A DNA stretch of 64,000 nucleotides from Bosea beijingensis. GTDB lineage: Bacteria > Pseudomonadota > Alphaproteobacteria > Rhizobiales > Beijerinckiaceae. Positions 17,179 through 26,501 of the stretch are shown one piece after another; positions within the stretch are counted from its first letter, which is position 1, and every line of letters begins with the position of its first letter. The translations under genes and the position numbers were made by a program. The notes beneath the pieces are model-generated. The model saw only the letters and a program-made list of their open reading frames with translations. It had not been told where the DNA came from and ran no database searches. The stretch is from assembly GCF_030758975.1 (NCBI RefSeq), contig NZ_CP132359.1, positions 1,938,811 through 2,002,810 of the forward strand, read 5' to 3'.

Positions 17179-17442
17179 TCAGCTCCTGTTGTTCGTCTTC
17201 AGGCAGGTCGGGCTGGAGGCTGACTTCCAGATGCCGTTGGCCTTGCATCCGCTGAAGGGAACCGAGCAGAGGCGCGCGACGCAGACGCTCGGGTTGTTCC
17301 CCGCCTGGCATTTCTGTTCGCAGGAGGCGTTCATTTGCGAACATGAACTGCGCGCGGCCTGGCAGGCTTCCTGCGCGCCAACAGTCTGATATCCCCCTGC
17401 CAGGGCAGCAAGGCCGAGCGCGATCGCGAGCACCACTTTCAT
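17179..17442 (-). CDS. Small cysteine-rich secreted protein
   Basis: An 87-residue protein. A signal peptide (MKVVLAIALGLAALAGGY, cleaved near VGAQE) is followed by about 60 residues with seven cysteines in a pattern suggesting disulfides (CQAARSSCSQMNASCEQKC). The ATG at 17442 has a GGAGGAC ribosome-binding site 5 nt upstream. I do not recognise the family. It is likely periplasmic or cell-surface. Confidence 0.7.
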   Translation of the reverse strand: MKVVLAIALGLAALAGGYQTVGAQEACQAARSSCSQMNASCEQKCQAGNNPSVCVARLCSVPFSGCKANGIWKSASSPTCLKTNNRS

Positions 17443-17520
17443 GGCTGTCCTCCATGTTGACCTATGGTAACATAGAGTGATGACGCTGCGATCGTCCATG
17501 ATCGGCGCGATGCAGATGGG

Positions 17521-18600
17521 CTACCCGGCCGGAGGCCTCTGCCAGGGGCCGCGGCCCGCGCCGATTTCGTGCTGGGCCGAGGCCTCGACCATGGTCGGCA
17601 GGTCCGGCCGCTCGCCGACCTTCGGCGGGTGAGGCGGCATGGCCGGCATCCGCCCGCCGGCCGTTTCGATCAGCGCCTGCACGCGCTTGGTGACGGAAGG
17701 GTGGGTCGAGAACAGGTCCGCGAAATCGTCGGGGTCGTTCTCGAAACACATGTCCATCACGCCGGAGGGAACGCCCTCGATATCGGCGCGGCCGGAGATC
17801 TTGAGCAGGGCGGAGATCATCGCATCCGGGTTCTTGGTCAGTTCGACCGCGCCCGCATCGGCGAGATATTCGCGCGACCGCGACAGCGAGAGCCGGATCA
17901 GCACAGCCAGAAACCAGGAGATCGCGATCACGGCGATGCCGACGACGATCGCGAGCCCGTTGCCCTTCTTGGCATCGTCTGACGAAACCCTGATCCGGCT
18001 GCGGCCGAAGCCGCGGAACACGATCTCGCCGATGAAGGAGATTACGCCTGCGATCACCACCGCGATCACCATCAGGCGGACATCGCCGTTGCGGATATGG
18101 GTGAGCTCATGCGCCAGCACCGCCTCGACCTCGGCGTCGTTGAGCTGGGCGAGCAGGCCGGTCGTGACGCTGACGGTGAACTGGCTGTCATTGACGCCGC
18201 TGGCAAAGGCGTTGAGCGCATCGCTCTCGACGATGGCGAGCTTCGGCATCGGCAGCCCGCGCGAGATGCAGAGATTTTCCAGCATCCGGTAGAGCTTGGG
18301 ATTGTCCTCGCGTGCGAGCCCCTTCGATCCGGTCACTGCATTGATCATCGCGACATTCATGCGGAAGCCGATGAAGACCCAGAGCATCGCCGTCGCGGTG
18401 ATGAACGGAAACCACGAGCGGAAGACGCGGCCAGCCTCGCCGAAGGCGGTGCGCCCGCGCGGCACGCCGCCATAGCCGAAGGCGACCAGCAGCAGGCCCC
18501 AGGCGGTGGCATAAACCAGCACGAACAGCCCGACGATCAGGAGGTTGGACCTGATCCGGTTGTTGCGCTGATGGGTATAGAGTCCGAAGGCCTCGGCCAT
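17521..18600 (-). CDS. M48 family zinc metalloprotease (HtpX-like)
   Basis: A 359-residue integral membrane protease. Two N-terminal membrane segments (about residues 20-42 and 62-80) precede the zinc motif HELTH at 164-168, and a third zinc ligand is likely the Glu in SRSREYLADAGAVEL. Two further membrane segments lie at about 180-200 and 220-240. HtpX-type enzymes degrade misfolded membrane proteins. The LemA gene lies 34 bp upstream on the same strand; this LemA-M48 pairing is recurrent in bacteria. Confidence 0.9.
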   Translation of the reverse strand: MAEAFGLYTHQRNNRIRSNLLIVGLFVLVYATAWGLLLVAFGYGGVPRGRTAFGEAGRVFRSWFPFITATAMLWVFIGFRMNVAMINAVTGSKGLAREDNPKLYRMLENLCISRGLPMPKLAIVESDALNAFASGVNDSQFTVSVTTGLLAQLNDAEVEAVLAHELTHIRNGDVRLMVIAVVIAGVISFIGEIVFRGFGRSRIRVSSDDAKKGNGLAIVVGIAVIAISWFLAVLIRLSLSRSREYLADAGAVELTKNPDAMISALLKISGRADIEGVPSGVMDMCFENDPDDFADLFSTHPSVTKRVQALIETAGGRMPAMPPHPPKVGERPDLPTMVEASAQHEIGAGRGPWQRPPAG

Positions 18601-18634
18601 TGCAGCCGCTCCCGCTGCCGAGATCGTCTTGTCG

Positions 18635-19192
18635 TCAGAACTTCACGCTGGGCGCGACCTCGATCTGGGCGCGCGTCTGCTCGCCGACATCGAAGAATTC
18701 GCGCTGGGTGAAGCCCATCTGCGGTGCGAACAGCACGGCCGGGAAGGCCTGGATCGCGGCGTTGAACTCGCCGACCGCATTGTTGAAGAAGCGCCGCGCC
18801 GCCGCGAGCTTGTCCTCGACATTGCCGAGATCGACCTGGAGCTGCTGGAAATTGGCTGATGCCTTGAGGTCGGGATAGGCCTCGCCCAGCGCAAGCAGCC
18901 GGCCGACCGCGCCGGAGAGTTGCTGCTCGGCCGCGGCCTTGTCATGGACGGTGCTCGCGCCCTGCGCGGCGTTGCGGGCGGCGATCACCGCGTCGAGCGT
19001 CGATTTCTCGTGGGTCGCATAACCTTTCACCGTCTCGACGAGGTTCGGGATCAGGTCGTGGCGCTGCTTGAGCTGGACGTCGATATCGGCGAAGGCCTGG
19101 TTGACGCGCTGCCGCATCGCGACGAGCCCGTTATAGGTCATGATCAGGTAGACGACGAGGACGACGATCAGCCCCAGAATGGCCCAGCCCAT
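18635..19192 (-). CDS. LemA family membrane protein
   Basis: A 185-residue LemA-type protein with an N-terminal membrane segment (MGWAILGLIVVLVVYLIM) that places the rest on the outside of the membrane. The family signature is NQAFADIDVQLKQRHDLIPNLV at about residues 31-52, followed by a four-helix body. The function of LemA is unknown; it is often next to an M48 protease, as here, and likely modulates it. The two genes probably form an operon. Confidence 0.92.
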   Translation of the reverse strand: MGWAILGLIVVLVVYLIMTYNGLVAMRQRVNQAFADIDVQLKQRHDLIPNLVETVKGYATHEKSTLDAVIAARNAAQGASTVHDKAAAEQQLSGAVGRLLALGEAYPDLKASANFQQLQVDLGNVEDKLAAARRFFNNAVGEFNAAIQAFPAVLFAPQMGFTQREFFDVGEQTRAQIEVAPSVKF

Positions 19193-19389
19193 GGCACCCC
19201 TCCCAATATGCGGACGAAACCTGCCCGCAGCCTCGCACGAAGCGTGAGTCCGGGAAAGCTACGCGATCTCCGGCGGCTCCGGCTCCCTCGAATAGGGGAT
19301 AGCGCATGACGCTGCGTCATGCTTGGTTCGGTGCGGGGAGCGGTACAGGCGCGACATAAGGATCGTGCGGCCGCGCGAGGGGGGATGCG

Positions 19390-19929
19390 ATGAGACTTGT
19401 CGTGACGGCGCTGTTGGCGCTGACGCTGGGCGCCTGCAATCAGACGGCACAATCCGAGGGGCCAGAACCGGTGGCCGCCGCCTTGCCGGCGGTGCCGGCA
19501 CTGCCGCCGCAAGGGGCTGGGCCTCGGTTGGCTTCCAGCGCGACCGTGCCGGCCTTGCCCGCGGACGACCCCGGCGCCTCCGTCTACGAGCCGCTCGTCG
19601 ACATGCATCGCGTCAATCCCGATCGCTACCAGCGCGATCTCATCGCCTGCCGCCAGCAGGCGTCCCCGCAGCTCGCGGCGATCAAGCGCGCGACGCAGCA
19701 GCAGCAGACCGGCACCGCCATCGCGGTCGCCGGAACGCTGGCGAGCTATATCCCGGTGCCGGGGTTCCGACAGGCCCAGGTGCTGGCGGGCGCCGCCAAC
19801 GCGGTGCAGTCGGTCGGCGGGGCGACGGCGGAAAGCGGCGCGGCCGCGGTGGAGAGGGCCTCGGCCGACTACGCGCTGGTCGTCGATAGCTGCCTGACGC
19901 ACAAGCGCTACAAATTGCTGCGTTCCTGA
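19390..19929 (+). CDS. Lipoprotein of unknown function
   Basis: A 179-residue lipoprotein. The lipobox LGAC is at about residues 13-16, then a proline/alanine-rich linker to about residue 60. A globular region follows with two further cysteines, and a glycine-rich stretch (GTAIAVAGTLASYIPVPG) that could act as a glycine zipper. The family is not recognised. It is probably anchored in the outer or inner membrane and stands alone. Confidence 0.72.
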   Translation: MRLVVTALLALTLGACNQTAQSEGPEPVAAALPAVPALPPQGAGPRLASSATVPALPADDPGASVYEPLVDMHRVNPDRYQRDLIACRQQASPQLAAIKRATQQQQTGTAIAVAGTLASYIPVPGFRQAQVLAGAANAVQSVGGATAESGAAAVERASADYALVVDSCLTHKRYKLLRS

Positions 19930-20240
19930 ACGAAATCGCGCTTCGGGGCCGGGTTTTACCTTGCCCCGAGGCCCCGCTTGCATTACATCGCCCCTGTCCG
20001 AATGGCCGTGATCGATCATGCGCCGGGGGCGGTCTTCAGGACCTGCTCCCGTTTCGTGTTTGAGGCGCGTTGTCCGGATGCGGATCGAGCCGCTGGTCCT
20101 GGCGCCTCCGCTGCCCCGCCCGACGGGGAGGCGGAAACCTCCGAGAGGAGGTGCCGACGGCCACGATCCGGATCGCAGCACCAACCACGGCGCCCATGCC
20201 GGACATCCGCGGGATACGCGGCCGGCTCCCAGGAGATTAC
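19930..20240. promoter_or_regulatory. Leader region of rpsA
   Basis: A 311-bp gap before rpsA. It is GC-rich and contains short complementary blocks (for example CCTCCGCTGCCCCGCC and GACGGGGAGGCGG at about 20105-20135) that could fold into a hairpin, followed by the AGGAG ribosome-binding site 5 nt before ATG 20241. S1 leaders in other bacteria are self-regulated, but I cannot show that here. No gene is supported; cmk, which often precedes rpsA, is absent. Confidence 0.35.
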
Positions 20241-21944
20241 ATGTCTGCAGTTGAAAGCTACAGCGCGGGTCGCGAGGATTTCGCCGCCCTGCTCGAAGAG
20301 TCCTTCACCCGGAACGAGGCCCTCGAAGGCTCCGTCATCAAGGGCAAGGTCGTCGCCATCGAGAAGGATATGGCGATCATCGACGTCGGTCTGAAGACCG
20401 AAGGTCGCGTCGCGCTCAAGGAATTCACCGGCCCCGGCCGTGAGCAGGAACTGAACGTCGGCGACGAGGTCGAGGTCTATCTGGACCGGATCGAGAACGC
20501 GCTCGGCGAAGCCGTCATCTCGCGCGACAAGGCTCGCCGCGAAGAGAGCTGGGTCAAGCTCGAGAAGGCCTTCGAGGCCCGCGAGAAGGTCACCGGCATG
20601 ATCTTCAACACTGTCAAGGGCGGCTACACCGTCGACCTCGACGGCGCCGTGGCCTTCCTGCCGCGCTCGCAGGTCGACATCCGCCCGATCCGCGACGTCG
20701 GCCCGCTGATGGGCCAGCCGCAGCCCTTCGAGATCCTCAAGATGGATCGCCGCCGCGGCAATATCGTCGTGTCGCGCCGCACCGTCCTCGAAGAGACCCG
20801 CGCCGAGGCTCGTTCCGAGCTCGTGGCTTCGCTCGAAGAGGGCCAGGTCATCGACGGCGTCGTCAAGAACATCACCGAATACGGTGCGTTCGTTGACCTC
20901 GGCGGCATCGACGGCCTGCTGCACGTCACCGACATGGCGTGGCGCCGCGTGAACCACCCGTCGGAGGTCGTGACCATCGGCCAGACGGTCAAGGTCAAGA
21001 TCATCAAGATCAACCAGGACACGCACCGCATCTCGCTCGGCATCAAGCAGCTCTTGGCCGATCCGTGGGATGGCATCGCCGAGCGTTACCCGGTCGGCAC
21101 CCGTCTCAAGGGCCGCGTGACCAACATCACGGACTACGGCGCGTTCGTCGAAGTGGAGCCGGGCATCGAAGGCCTGATCCACGTCTCCGAGATGTCCTGG
21201 ACCAAGAAGAACGTCCACCCCGGCAAGATCGTCTCGACCTCGCAGGAAGTCGACGTCGCGATCCTCGAGGTCGATCCGGTCAAGCGCCGCATCTCGCTCG
21301 GCCTCAAGCAGACCCTGCGCAACCCGTGGGAGCTCTTCGCGGAGCAGCACCCGTCGGGCTCGACGGTCGAGGGCGAGGTCAAGAACAAGACCGAGTTCGG
21401 CCTGTTCCTGGGTCTCGAAGGCGATATCGACGGCATGATCCATCTCTCGGATCTCGACTGGAACCGTCCGGGCGAGCAGGTCATCGAGGAATACAAGAAG
21501 GGCGACGTCCTGCAGGCCGTCGTTCTCGATGTGGACGTCGAGAAGGAGCGTATCTCGCTCGGCCTGAAGCAGCTCGGCGGCGACCCCTTCGTGGATGCCG
21601 GCGAGTTCAAGAAGGGCCAGATCGTCACCTGTGAGGTGGTCGAGGTGAAGGAGTCGGGTCTCGACGTGAAGATCGCCGATACCGACATGATGACCTTCAT
21701 CAAGCGCGCCGAGCTGGCTCGCGATCGCTCCGAGCAGCGCCCCGAGCGCTTCGCGGCCGGCGAGCGCATCGACGCCCGCGTCGTGCTCTTCGACAAGAAG
21801 GCCCGCAAGATCCAGGTCTCGATCAAGGCGCTGGAGATGGCTGAGGAGAAGGAAGCGATGGCCCAGTACGGCTCCGCCGATTCTGGTGCCTCGCTCGGCG
21901 ACATCCTGGGCGCAGCGCTCAAGAAGGCCACCGACAAGAAGTGA
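20241..21944 (+). CDS. rpsA: 30S ribosomal protein S1
   Basis: A 567-residue ribosomal protein S1, which brings mRNA to the 30S subunit. Six S1/OB-fold repeats are visible, each ending in a pattern like RISLGIKQ or RISLGLKQ; the first two, at the N-terminus, are more divergent and bind the ribosome in other bacteria. The start at ATG 20241 has an AGGAG site. A terminator hairpin lies 37 bp after the stop. Confidence 0.97.
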   Translation: MSAVESYSAGREDFAALLEESFTRNEALEGSVIKGKVVAIEKDMAIIDVGLKTEGRVALKEFTGPGREQELNVGDEVEVYLDRIENALGEAVISRDKARREESWVKLEKAFEAREKVTGMIFNTVKGGYTVDLDGAVAFLPRSQVDIRPIRDVGPLMGQPQPFEILKMDRRRGNIVVSRRTVLEETRAEARSELVASLEEGQVIDGVVKNITEYGAFVDLGGIDGLLHVTDMAWRRVNHPSEVVTIGQTVKVKIIKINQDTHRISLGIKQLLADPWDGIAERYPVGTRLKGRVTNITDYGAFVEVEPGIEGLIHVSEMSWTKKNVHPGKIVSTSQEVDVAILEVDPVKRRISLGLKQTLRNPWELFAEQHPSGSTVEGEVKNKTEFGLFLGLEGDIDGMIHLSDLDWNRPGEQVIEEYKKGDVLQAVVLDVDVEKERISLGLKQLGGDPFVDAGEFKKGQIVTCEVVEVKESGLDVKIADTDMMTFIKRAELARDRSEQRPERFAAGERIDARVVLFDKKARKIQVSIKALEMAEEKEAMAQYGSADSGASLGDILGAALKKATDKK

Positions 21945-21980
21945 GGTTTCGGCCGCGAAAGCGGCCGGCCTTTGAATTCG

Positions 21981-22011
21981 GCCCGCGCGGAGCGATCCGC
22001 GCGGGCTTTTG
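21981..22011 (+). terminator. Rho-independent terminator after rpsA
   Basis: An 11-bp perfect stem (GCCCGCGCGGA opposite TCCGCGCGGGC) with a 4-nt loop (GCGA), followed by TTTTG. Ends the rpsA transcript. Confidence 0.9.
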
Positions 22012-22020
22012 TTTCGAAAC

Positions 22021-22160
22021 CACGTTGTCATTCCGGGGAGGTCCGCAGGACCGAACCCGGAACCCACGACTGGGCGAGCCCTGACCGCAGCGGCGGGAAC
22101 ACTCGCCCAGTCGTGGGTTCCGGGTTCTTCGCTGGCGCGAAGCCCCGGAATGACAACGTG
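22021..22160. repeat. 140-bp near-perfect palindrome
   Basis: The outer arms CACGTTGTCATTCCGGGG (22021-22038) and their exact inverse (22143-22160) enclose a second perfect inverted pair of 26 bp, starting GAACCCGGAACCCACGACTG at about 22052 on the left and mirrored at about 22110 on the right. The whole would fold into one long hairpin. The GTCATTCCGG ends resemble those of the repeats near 46200 and 47300. It sits just before the Hsp70-like gene. Confidence 0.9.
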
Positions 22161-22185
22161 CTCACTGCAAAAAAAGGAGCCCGCC

Positions 22186-23475
22186 ATGACCCCCGCCGCC
22201 ATCGGCATCGACTTCGGCACCACCAACAGCGTCGTCGCGCTGGCGGGATCGGACGGATCGGTCATGACGCGCTCCTTCGCCACCAAGCAGGGCGCGGTCG
22301 ATGCCTATCGCTCGGCGCTGATGTTCTGGCGCGAGGGGCGTCCCCCTGAGACCCGCATCACGCATGTCAGCGGCCCCGATGCGCTCGACATGGCCTTGGG
22401 GATGACGACCGAGCATCGCTTCCTGCAATCGCTCAAGACTCATCTCTCCAGCCGTGCCTTCCAGGAGACCCGTCTCTTCGGCAAGCTCTTCAAGCTGGAG
22501 GATCTGATCGGCGTCTTCCTCTCGGATCTCACGGCGGATCTGCCCGGCCATGACGCGCTGCCGCTGGTCTCCGGCCGCCCGGTGGTCTTCGCCGGCGAAC
22601 GTCCGGACGAGGAGCTGGCGGTCGGTCGCCTGAAGGGTTCCTACGGCAAGGTCGGGATGAAACAGGTCGACTTCGCCTATGAGCCGCTCGGCGCTGCCTA
22701 TTGGTACGCCCGTGATCTCAAGACGCCGCAGACCATGCTGGTCGCGGATTTCGGCGGCGGCACCAGCGACTTCTCGGTGATGCGCTTCGAGCCCGGCCGC
22801 AATGGCGGGCTGGAGGCGATTCCGCTTTCCCATGCCGGTGTCGGCGTCGCCGGCGACACCTTCGACTACCGCATCATCGAGCATGCGGTCTCGCCGGCGC
22901 TCGGCAAGGGCACGGATTACCGCTCCTTCGGCAAGCTTTTGCCGGTGCCCGCCCATTACCACGCCGCCTTCGCGCAATGGCACAAGCTCTCGCTGATGAA
23001 GAGCCGCGAGACCATGGCCGAGCTCAACGCCCTGATCCGCGAGGCCGTCGAGCCCGGCAAGCTCGAGGACCTGCTGACGGTGATCGAATACGATCTCGGC
23101 TACGAGCTCTACCGCGCGGTCTCCGCGACCAAGGTCGCGCTCTCCGACAAGGAGGCGACGACGCTGAGCTTCAGCCAGATGGGCGTCACCATCGAGAAGC
23201 CGATCCGCCGTGCCGATTTCGAGCGCTGGATCACCGATGACGTCGGCGCGATCGAGAGCGCGCTGGACCGCGCCCTGGCCGAGGCCGGGCTCGGGGGCGA
23301 CCGCATCGAGGCGGTCTTCATGACCGGCGGTACCTCCTATGTCCCGGCCGTGCGCAGCCTGTTCGACCGCCGCTTCGGCGCCGGCAAGGTGCATATCGGC
23401 GACGCCTTCCGCTCGGTCGCCAGCGGCCTCGCGCTGCTCGCGCTCGACCGGGCGCGCGCCTCGGTCGCGGCCTGA
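22186..23475 (+). CDS. Hsp70-family chaperone-like protein (YegD type)
   Basis: A 429-residue protein with an actin-like ATPase domain only. The phosphate-1 motif GIDFGTTNSVVAL is at residues 6-18, the phosphate-2 motif VADFGGGTSDFSV is mid-protein, and the adenosine motif is near FMTGGTSYVP. The peptide-binding domain of DnaK is lacking, which fits the YegD subgroup of unknown function. AAAAAGGAG precedes ATG 22186. It lies between rpsA and sppA, which are adjacent in many relatives, so it may be an insertion. Confidence 0.88.
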   Translation: MTPAAIGIDFGTTNSVVALAGSDGSVMTRSFATKQGAVDAYRSALMFWREGRPPETRITHVSGPDALDMALGMTTEHRFLQSLKTHLSSRAFQETRLFGKLFKLEDLIGVFLSDLTADLPGHDALPLVSGRPVVFAGERPDEELAVGRLKGSYGKVGMKQVDFAYEPLGAAYWYARDLKTPQTMLVADFGGGTSDFSVMRFEPGRNGGLEAIPLSHAGVGVAGDTFDYRIIEHAVSPALGKGTDYRSFGKLLPVPAHYHAAFAQWHKLSLMKSRETMAELNALIREAVEPGKLEDLLTVIEYDLGYELYRAVSATKVALSDKEATTLSFSQMGVTIEKPIRRADFERWITDDVGAIESALDRALAEAGLGGDRIEAVFMTGGTSYVPAVRSLFDRRFGAGKVHIGDAFRSVASGLALLALDRARASVAA

Positions 23476-23546
23476 GGCGGCGCCTGGCGCCTTGCCGGGC
23501 CGGCCCGGCGGGTCTACATCACGGACCCAGTCTCAGGAGCCTCCCG

Positions 23547-24518
23547 ATGTCGTCCGATGCCGATCTGCTTGCAGACCGCCGCAGCCTGCGCCGCAAGCTG
23601 ACGCTCTGGCGCGTGCTCGCCATGCTCGGCGTCATCGTCGCGGCCGTGATCGGGGGCTTCGCCTGGAAGGGCGATGGCACGGCCAGCCTGTCGAGCGCCC
23701 ATATCGCCCGCATCACCATTTCCGGCTTCATCTCCGGCGATCGCCGCACGCTCGACCTGATCAAGTCGGTCGAGGACAGCAAGGCGGTCTCCGCCGTGGT
23801 GCTGCGCGTTGACAGCCCCGGCGGCACGACCTCCGGCTCCGAGGCGCTGCACACGGCTCTGCGCCAGCTCGCCGCCAAGAAGCCGATGGTCGCGGTCGTC
23901 GACGGCGTCGCGGCGTCGGGCGGTTATATCGCTGCGATGGGGGCCGACCGCATCGTCGCCCGCCAGACCTCGCTGGTCGGCTCGATCGGCGTGCTCTTCC
24001 AGTTCCCCAACGTCTCGACCCTGCTCGACACGGTCGGCGTCAAGGTCGAGTCGATCAAGTCGAGCCCGCTCAAGGCGGCGCCGAGCGGCTTCGAGCCGAC
24101 CTCGCCGGAGGCGCGCGAGGCGCTGCAGCGCGTCGTCAACGACAACTATACCTGGTTCAAGGACATGGTCCGCGATCGCCGTCACCTCGCCGAGGGCGAT
24201 GTCGCGACGGTTTCGGACGGCCGCGTCCATTCCGGCCGCCAGGCGGTGGGCCTGAAGCTCGTCGACCAGATCGGCGGCGAGCCGGAGGCGATCGCCTGGA
24301 TGGAGCGCGAGAAGAGCGTTGCCAAGGACTTGAAGGTCCGCGACTGGCGCCGTCGCAGCGAATCCTCGTCCTACGGCTTGTGGAGCTTCGCCGAGGCGAT
24401 GGCGCGTGGCGCCGGTCTCGACGCGCTCGCCGCGACGATCGCGCGGGCGGCGGACCAGCCGGTCGGCTTGCGGCTTGACGCGCCCTTGGCGCTCTGGCAG
24501 CCTGCCGCTGAAAAGTGA
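23547..24518 (+). CDS. sppA: Signal peptide peptidase SppA-type S49 protease
   Basis: A 323-residue membrane-anchored serine protease that cleaves remnant signal peptides in the membrane. One N-terminal membrane segment (about residues 22-38) is followed by the protease domain, with Ser124 in AASGGYIAA as the nucleophile and Lys176 in the [11 protein letters not shown] region as the likely base. Its length is that of the short single-domain SppA form. The ihfB gene follows closely. Confidence 0.92.
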   Translation: MSSDADLLADRRSLRRKLTLWRVLAMLGVIVAAVIGGFAWKGDGTASLSSAHIARITISGFISGDRRTLDLIKSVEDSKAVSAVVLRVDSPGGTTSGSEALHTALRQLAAKKPMVAVVDGVAASGGYIAAMGADRIVARQTSLVGSIGVLFQFPNVSTLLDTVGVKVESIKSSPLKAAPSGFEPTSPEAREALQRVVNDNYTWFKDMVRDRRHLAEGDVATVSDGRVHSGRQAVGLKLVDQIGGEPEAIAWMEREKSVAKDLKVRDWRRRSESSSYGLWSFAEAMARGAGLDALAATIARAADQPVGLRLDAPLALWQPAAEK

Positions 24519-24546
24519 TGTTGATACAAATGGTTATACTCCAGCG

Positions 24547-24831
24547 ATGATTAAATCCGAACTCGTTCAGCGGATCGCCGACCGCAATACCCACCTCTAC
24601 CAGCGCGACATCGAGAACATCGTCTCGGCCATTCTGGACGAGGTCGTGAAAGCTCTGGCGCGGGGCGACCGGGTGGAATTGCGCGGCTTCGGCGCCTTCT
24701 CGCGCAAGGGCCGCTCGGCCCGCATCGGCCGCAACCCCCGCACCGGCGATGCGGTAGAGGTCGAGGAGAAGTTCGTCCCCGTCTTCAAGACGGGCAAGGA
24801 GCTGCGGCTGCGCCTCAACGGCAAGGATTGA
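24547..24831 (+). CDS. ihfB: Integration host factor subunit beta
   Basis: A 94-residue IHF beta subunit. It begins [11 protein letters not shown], with the dimer helices to about residue 40 and the DNA arm [15 protein letters not shown] (about 63-77), in which Pro intercalates into the minor groove. It pairs with IHF alpha, not in this window, to bend DNA at specific sites. It follows sppA by 28 bp and precedes lapA, an order common in this group. Confidence 0.93.
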   Translation: MIKSELVQRIADRNTHLYQRDIENIVSAILDEVVKALARGDRVELRGFGAFSRKGRSARIGRNPRTGDAVEVEEKFVPVFKTGKELRLRLNGKD

Positions 24832-24862
24832 CCGCAGGCGCCGCAGCCACACGGAGATTGTG

Positions 24863-25201
24863 ATGAAGGCCTTCTTCAAGGCACTGGTGCTTGTGCCCAT
24901 CGCGCTGGTGATCGTGCTGTTCTCGGTCGCCAATCGCGGCGCGGTGCGTGTCTCGCTCGATCCTTTCAGCCGTGACTTGCCCGTATTCTCCATCGAGCTG
25001 CCGCTCTTCGCAGTGGTGCTCGCGGCGATCGCCGTCGGTGTGCTCGTCGGCGGCCTGGCCTCCTGGCTCGCGCAGGGCAAGCACCGCAAGGCGGCGCGCC
25101 GCAACCGCCGCGAGGCGGAGTCGCTGCGCTCCGAAACCCAGGCGCTGCGCTCGGCCGTGCCCGACTCCGCGCTGCCGGCACTGACCAACGGACGGAATTG
25201 A
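24863..25201 (+). CDS. LapA-domain (DUF1049) membrane protein
   Basis: A 112-residue inner-membrane protein with two hydrophobic segments (about residues 5-22 and 45-67) and a basic cytoplasmic tail with coiled-coil character (RKAARRNRREAESLR). This is the layout of LapA/YciS proteins, which in enterobacteria assist lipopolysaccharide assembly. ATG 24863 is chosen over a GTG one codon earlier. The next gene overlaps it: the TGA at 25199-25201 shares an A with ATG 25201. Confidence 0.85.
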   Translation: MKAFFKALVLVPIALVIVLFSVANRGAVRVSLDPFSRDLPVFSIELPLFAVVLAAIAVGVLVGGLASWLAQGKHRKAARRNRREAESLRSETQALRSAVPDSALPALTNGRN

Positions 25202-26148
25202 TGCGACTTTTCGACGTAGCCGAGATCGATGCGGCCCTGAGCTATCCCGGCCTGATCGAGATCCTCGACGACGCCTTTCGCAGCGAGGTCATTGCGCCGA
25301 AGCGCGGCCAGTACGCGATCCAGCGCCCGGTCGAGGCCGATGCCATCCTGCTGACCATGCCGGCCTGGAGCGGGCCGGATGTCGCCAATCCCTATATCGG
25401 CACCAAGATCGTCTCGGTCTTCTTCGGTAACGGCAAGCGCAACCTGCCGGGCGTCATGGGCGCCTACCTCCTGATGGATGGCACGAGCGGCAAGCCGCTC
25501 GCGGTGATGGACGGCAACCGACTGACGACCTGGCGCACCGCGGCAGCCTCCGCGCTGGCCTCGCGCTACATGTCGAACCCCGAAGCCAGCCGCATGCTGA
25601 TGGTCGGGGCCGGCGCGCTCGCGCCCTTCATCATCAAGGCGCATCGCTCGGTGCGGCCGCTCACGGATATCGCAATCTGGGCCCGGCGGCCCGAAGCCGC
25701 CGAGGCGGCCGTCGCCGAGCTGGCGAAGGACGGCATCGAGGCCCGCGCCACCACCGATCTCGAAGGCGAGGCCCGCACCGCCGATATCATCTCCTGCGCG
25801 ACCAACGCGACCGAGCCCTTGATCCATGGCCATTGGCTGAAGCGCGAGGCCCATCTCGACCTGATCGGCGGCTTCACCATGCAGATGCGCGAGGCCGATG
25901 CCGACGCGCTGCATCGCGCCCGCGTCATCGTCGATTCCAGCAAGGCGATCGACGAGGGCGGCGATGTTGCGGTCGCGATCGCTGAAGGCAGCTACAGCGC
26001 CGACAAGGTGGCGGGCACGCTGGCCGATCTCTGCCATGGCCGGATCGCCGGCCCGGTCGAGGGCGGCGGCATCACGCTGTTCAAGTCGGTCGGTGTGGCG
26101 CTTGAGGATCTGGCTGCCGCCGTCGCAGTCTGGGAGCGCCGCGCGTAA
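25201..26148 (+). CDS. Ornithine cyclodeaminase / mu-crystallin family protein
   Basis: A 315-residue protein of the ornithine cyclodeaminase family. The substrate-binding segment GNRLTTWRTAAASALASRY lies in the first half, and the nucleotide-binding region includes MLMVGAGALAPF. Members deaminate ornithine to proline or reduce cyclic imines such as pyrroline-2-carboxylate. The specificity cannot be read here. It is translationally coupled to the LapA gene by a one-base overlap. Confidence 0.88.
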   Translation: MRLFDVAEIDAALSYPGLIEILDDAFRSEVIAPKRGQYAIQRPVEADAILLTMPAWSGPDVANPYIGTKIVSVFFGNGKRNLPGVMGAYLLMDGTSGKPLAVMDGNRLTTWRTAAASALASRYMSNPEASRMLMVGAGALAPFIIKAHRSVRPLTDIAIWARRPEAAEAAVAELAKDGIEARATTDLEGEARTADIISCATNATEPLIHGHWLKREAHLDLIGGFTMQMREADADALHRARVIVDSSKAIDEGGDVAVAIAEGSYSADKVAGTLADLCHGRIAGPVEGGGITLFKSVGVALEDLAAAVAVWERRA

Positions 26149-26185
26149 GCTGACAAGGGCTTCTTCAGTCCGGGAGGGATAGCCG

Positions 26186-26482
26186 GTGGCGATCGATCTG
26201 ACGGACGAAGAACGCAACTATGTCGCGCAGGCGGCCTCGACAGACGCCGGCTTTCTGCCGGCCTTCCTGTCGTCCCTGCCTTATATCGCGCCGGTCGCGC
26301 TTTTCGGCGCCTATGGCGTGGCGATCGGCGACGTCACGGCGGTCGCGCTCGCCCTGGCCTGCCTGGTCGCGCTCAATCTGTGGTGGATTCACAGCCAGTG
26401 CCGCTCTGCGGCGGTGTTCAAGTCGATCTGCGCCAAGATTGCAGCCGAGCCTGCCGCAACCGATCGGCCTGACGCGGCCTGA
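26186..26482 (+). CDS. Small membrane protein of unknown function
   Basis: A 98-residue protein starting at a GTG (26186) with GGGAGGG 6 nt upstream. It has two hydrophobic segments (about residues 25-47 and 50-68), suggesting a hairpin in the inner membrane with both ends in the cytoplasm. It contains three cysteines. The family is not recognised. Convergent with the DUF3309-like gene. Confidence 0.6.
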   Translation: MAIDLTDEERNYVAQAASTDAGFLPAFLSSLPYIAPVALFGAYGVAIGDVTAVALALACLVALNLWWIHSQCRSAAVFKSICAKIAAEPAATDRPDAA

Positions 26483-26501
26483 CCGGCTGCGGCTGGTTTC
26501 G

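Noticed and set aside
19930..20240. A known riboswitch or ribosomal leader motif before rpsA
   Set aside because: Only generic GC-rich pairing is visible; I could not match a known leader family.
20016..22286. A long antisense frame over rpsA
   Set aside because: Shadow of the highly biased rpsA coding frame; no start signal and no recognisable motif.
24157..26217. A 686-codon antisense frame over sppA, ihfB and the cyclodeaminase gene
   Set aside because: Covers four genes of different families; typical of high-GC third positions, not a real gene.
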